A stretch of 29,533 nucleotides of DNA from JAVBPP01 sp031549535 (GTDB lineage Bacteria; Bacillota; Clostridia; Oscillospirales; Acutalibacteraceae). The position numbers and the translations under genes were made by a program. Under the pieces are notes generated by a model that was not told the DNA's origin, searched no databases, and saw nothing but the letters and a program-made list of their open reading frames with translations. Numbering within the stretch: the first letter of the stretch is position 1; every line of letters begins with the position of its first letter. The stretch is from contig JAVBPP010000080.1 in assembly GCA_031549535.1 (NCBI GenBank), positions 1 through 29,533 on the forward strand, written 5' to 3'. Below are positions 29,026 to 29,533 of the stretch, piece by piece.

Positions 29026-29533
29026 TGGCTATCGTATTTGAGCGTCCGCATGCGTTAAAGGATGTTTCCACCTCCTATTGCCCCGGCTGCCTGCACGGCA
29101 TTGTGCACCGCCTGGTTGCAGAGTGCATTGGCGACATGGGGATTGAGGGGAACACGGTCGGCGTAGCCCCAGTGGGCTGTGCCGTTATGGCGTATCAGTT
29201 CTTTAACTGTGATATGATTCAAGCACCGCATGGCCGCGCGCCGGCCGTTGCAACGGGCAACAAGCGCGCCTGCCCGGAAAACCTGGTGTTCACCTATCAA
29301 GGTGACGGAGACCTTGCCGCTATCGGTACTGCCGAAATGGTGCACGCCGCTGCCCGCGGCGAAAATATAACCGTTATTTTCATCAACAACGCCATTTACG
29401 GCATGACCGGCGGCCAGATGGCACCGACCTCCCTGCCCAAACAAATTACACAGACCTCGCCCTATGGGCGCGATGTTGCAACGCAAGGGTATCCCATCCG
29501 CGTCTGCGAGCTGCTGCGTGAGTTGGACGGCAC
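29025..29533 (+). CDS. 2-oxoacid:ferredoxin oxidoreductase beta subunit, 3' truncated
   Basis: The first 169 or so residues of the TPP-binding beta subunit (KorB/VorA type, about 250-290 residues when complete); the window ends inside the gene. It begins with STSYCPGCLHGI, a CPGC motif typical of the family. The TPP/Mg motif follows: GDGD at about residues 100-103 (VFTYQGDGDLAAIGTAEMVHAAARG), then the FINNAIYGMTGGQMAPTS motif that closes it. Together with vorB and the ferredoxin subunit it forms the core of the complex; a gamma subunit should follow outside the window. GGAGG (29011-29015) at 9 bases and the TAATG overlap with vorB support the start. Confidence 0.93.
   Translation, partial: MAIVFERPHALKDVSTSYCPGCLHGIVHRLVAECIGDMGIEGNTVGVAPVGCAVMAYQFFNCDMIQAPHGRAPAVATGNKRACPENLVFTYQGDGDLAAIGTAEMVHAAARGENITVIFINNAIYGMTGGQMAPTSLPKQITQTSPYGRDVATQGYPIRVCELLRELDG

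Overview
The window looks like a chromosomal segment of an anaerobic Gram-positive Clostridia bacterium, probably Oscillospirales/Ruminococcaceae-like. This is an inference from gene content: cohesin and dockerin proteins with Ig-like (Big2) repeats, a GH5_4 endoglucanase, a 2-oxoacid:ferredoxin oxidoreductase operon, a corrinoid-activase-like Fe-S/ASKHA protein, TmcAL, GtrA pairs and strong Shine-Dalgarno sites. I see no phage, transposon, CRISPR array, rRNA or tRNA. Gene density is ordinary and no stretch over 300 bases lacks a gene.

1-8.2 kb, carbohydrate and envelope block. The 3' end of an AraD-type pentulose-phosphate epimerase is followed by two calcineurin-like phosphoesterases and two tandem GtrA-type membrane proteins. 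A convergent GPH-family sugar transporter (- strand) is divergent from a membrane-anchored GH5_4 glycanase and a GH4 enzyme with the CHEV motif of alpha-galacturonidases. This suggests plant cell-wall oligosaccharide use. An AGCGCT-centred operator-like site lies between the divergent promoters.

8.2-16.7 kb, housekeeping and mixed genes. These are a Mn/Fe superoxide dismutase (-), an amidase_3/SH3 protein, an orphan BMP-type lipoprotein, a RodA-type SEDS glycosyltransferase (-), the tsaE-tsaB-rpiB operon, an AT-richer lipoprotein with a possible micro-ORF behind it, upp, and an unknown protein resembling DUF6973.

16.7-26.9 kb, surface-protein block around housekeeping genes. A 983-residue secreted protein has a cohesin-like domain, four Big2 domains, a transglutaminase-like domain with a visible Cys-His-Asp triad, and a C-terminal two-repeat dockerin. 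About 6 kb later a second secreted protein has a cohesin-like domain plus three Big2 domains. Between them lie an ackA / CBM9-like / NahK-like sugar-kinase operon (-) and a tmcAL / corrinoid-activator-like pair (+), driven from overlapping divergent promoters. Four of these five genes start with TTG.

26.9-29.5 kb, energy metabolism. A P-loop ATPase, a 2[4Fe-4S] ferredoxin subunit, VorB and the start of the TPP-binding beta subunit form an operon that runs off the window. It would turn 2-oxoacids into acyl-CoA and reduced ferredoxin, and acetate kinase could make ATP from the acyl-phosphate. The best candidates for something new are the cohesin/dockerin/transglutaminase pair and the module of two phosphoesterases, predicted on opposite membrane faces, with two GtrA proteins.
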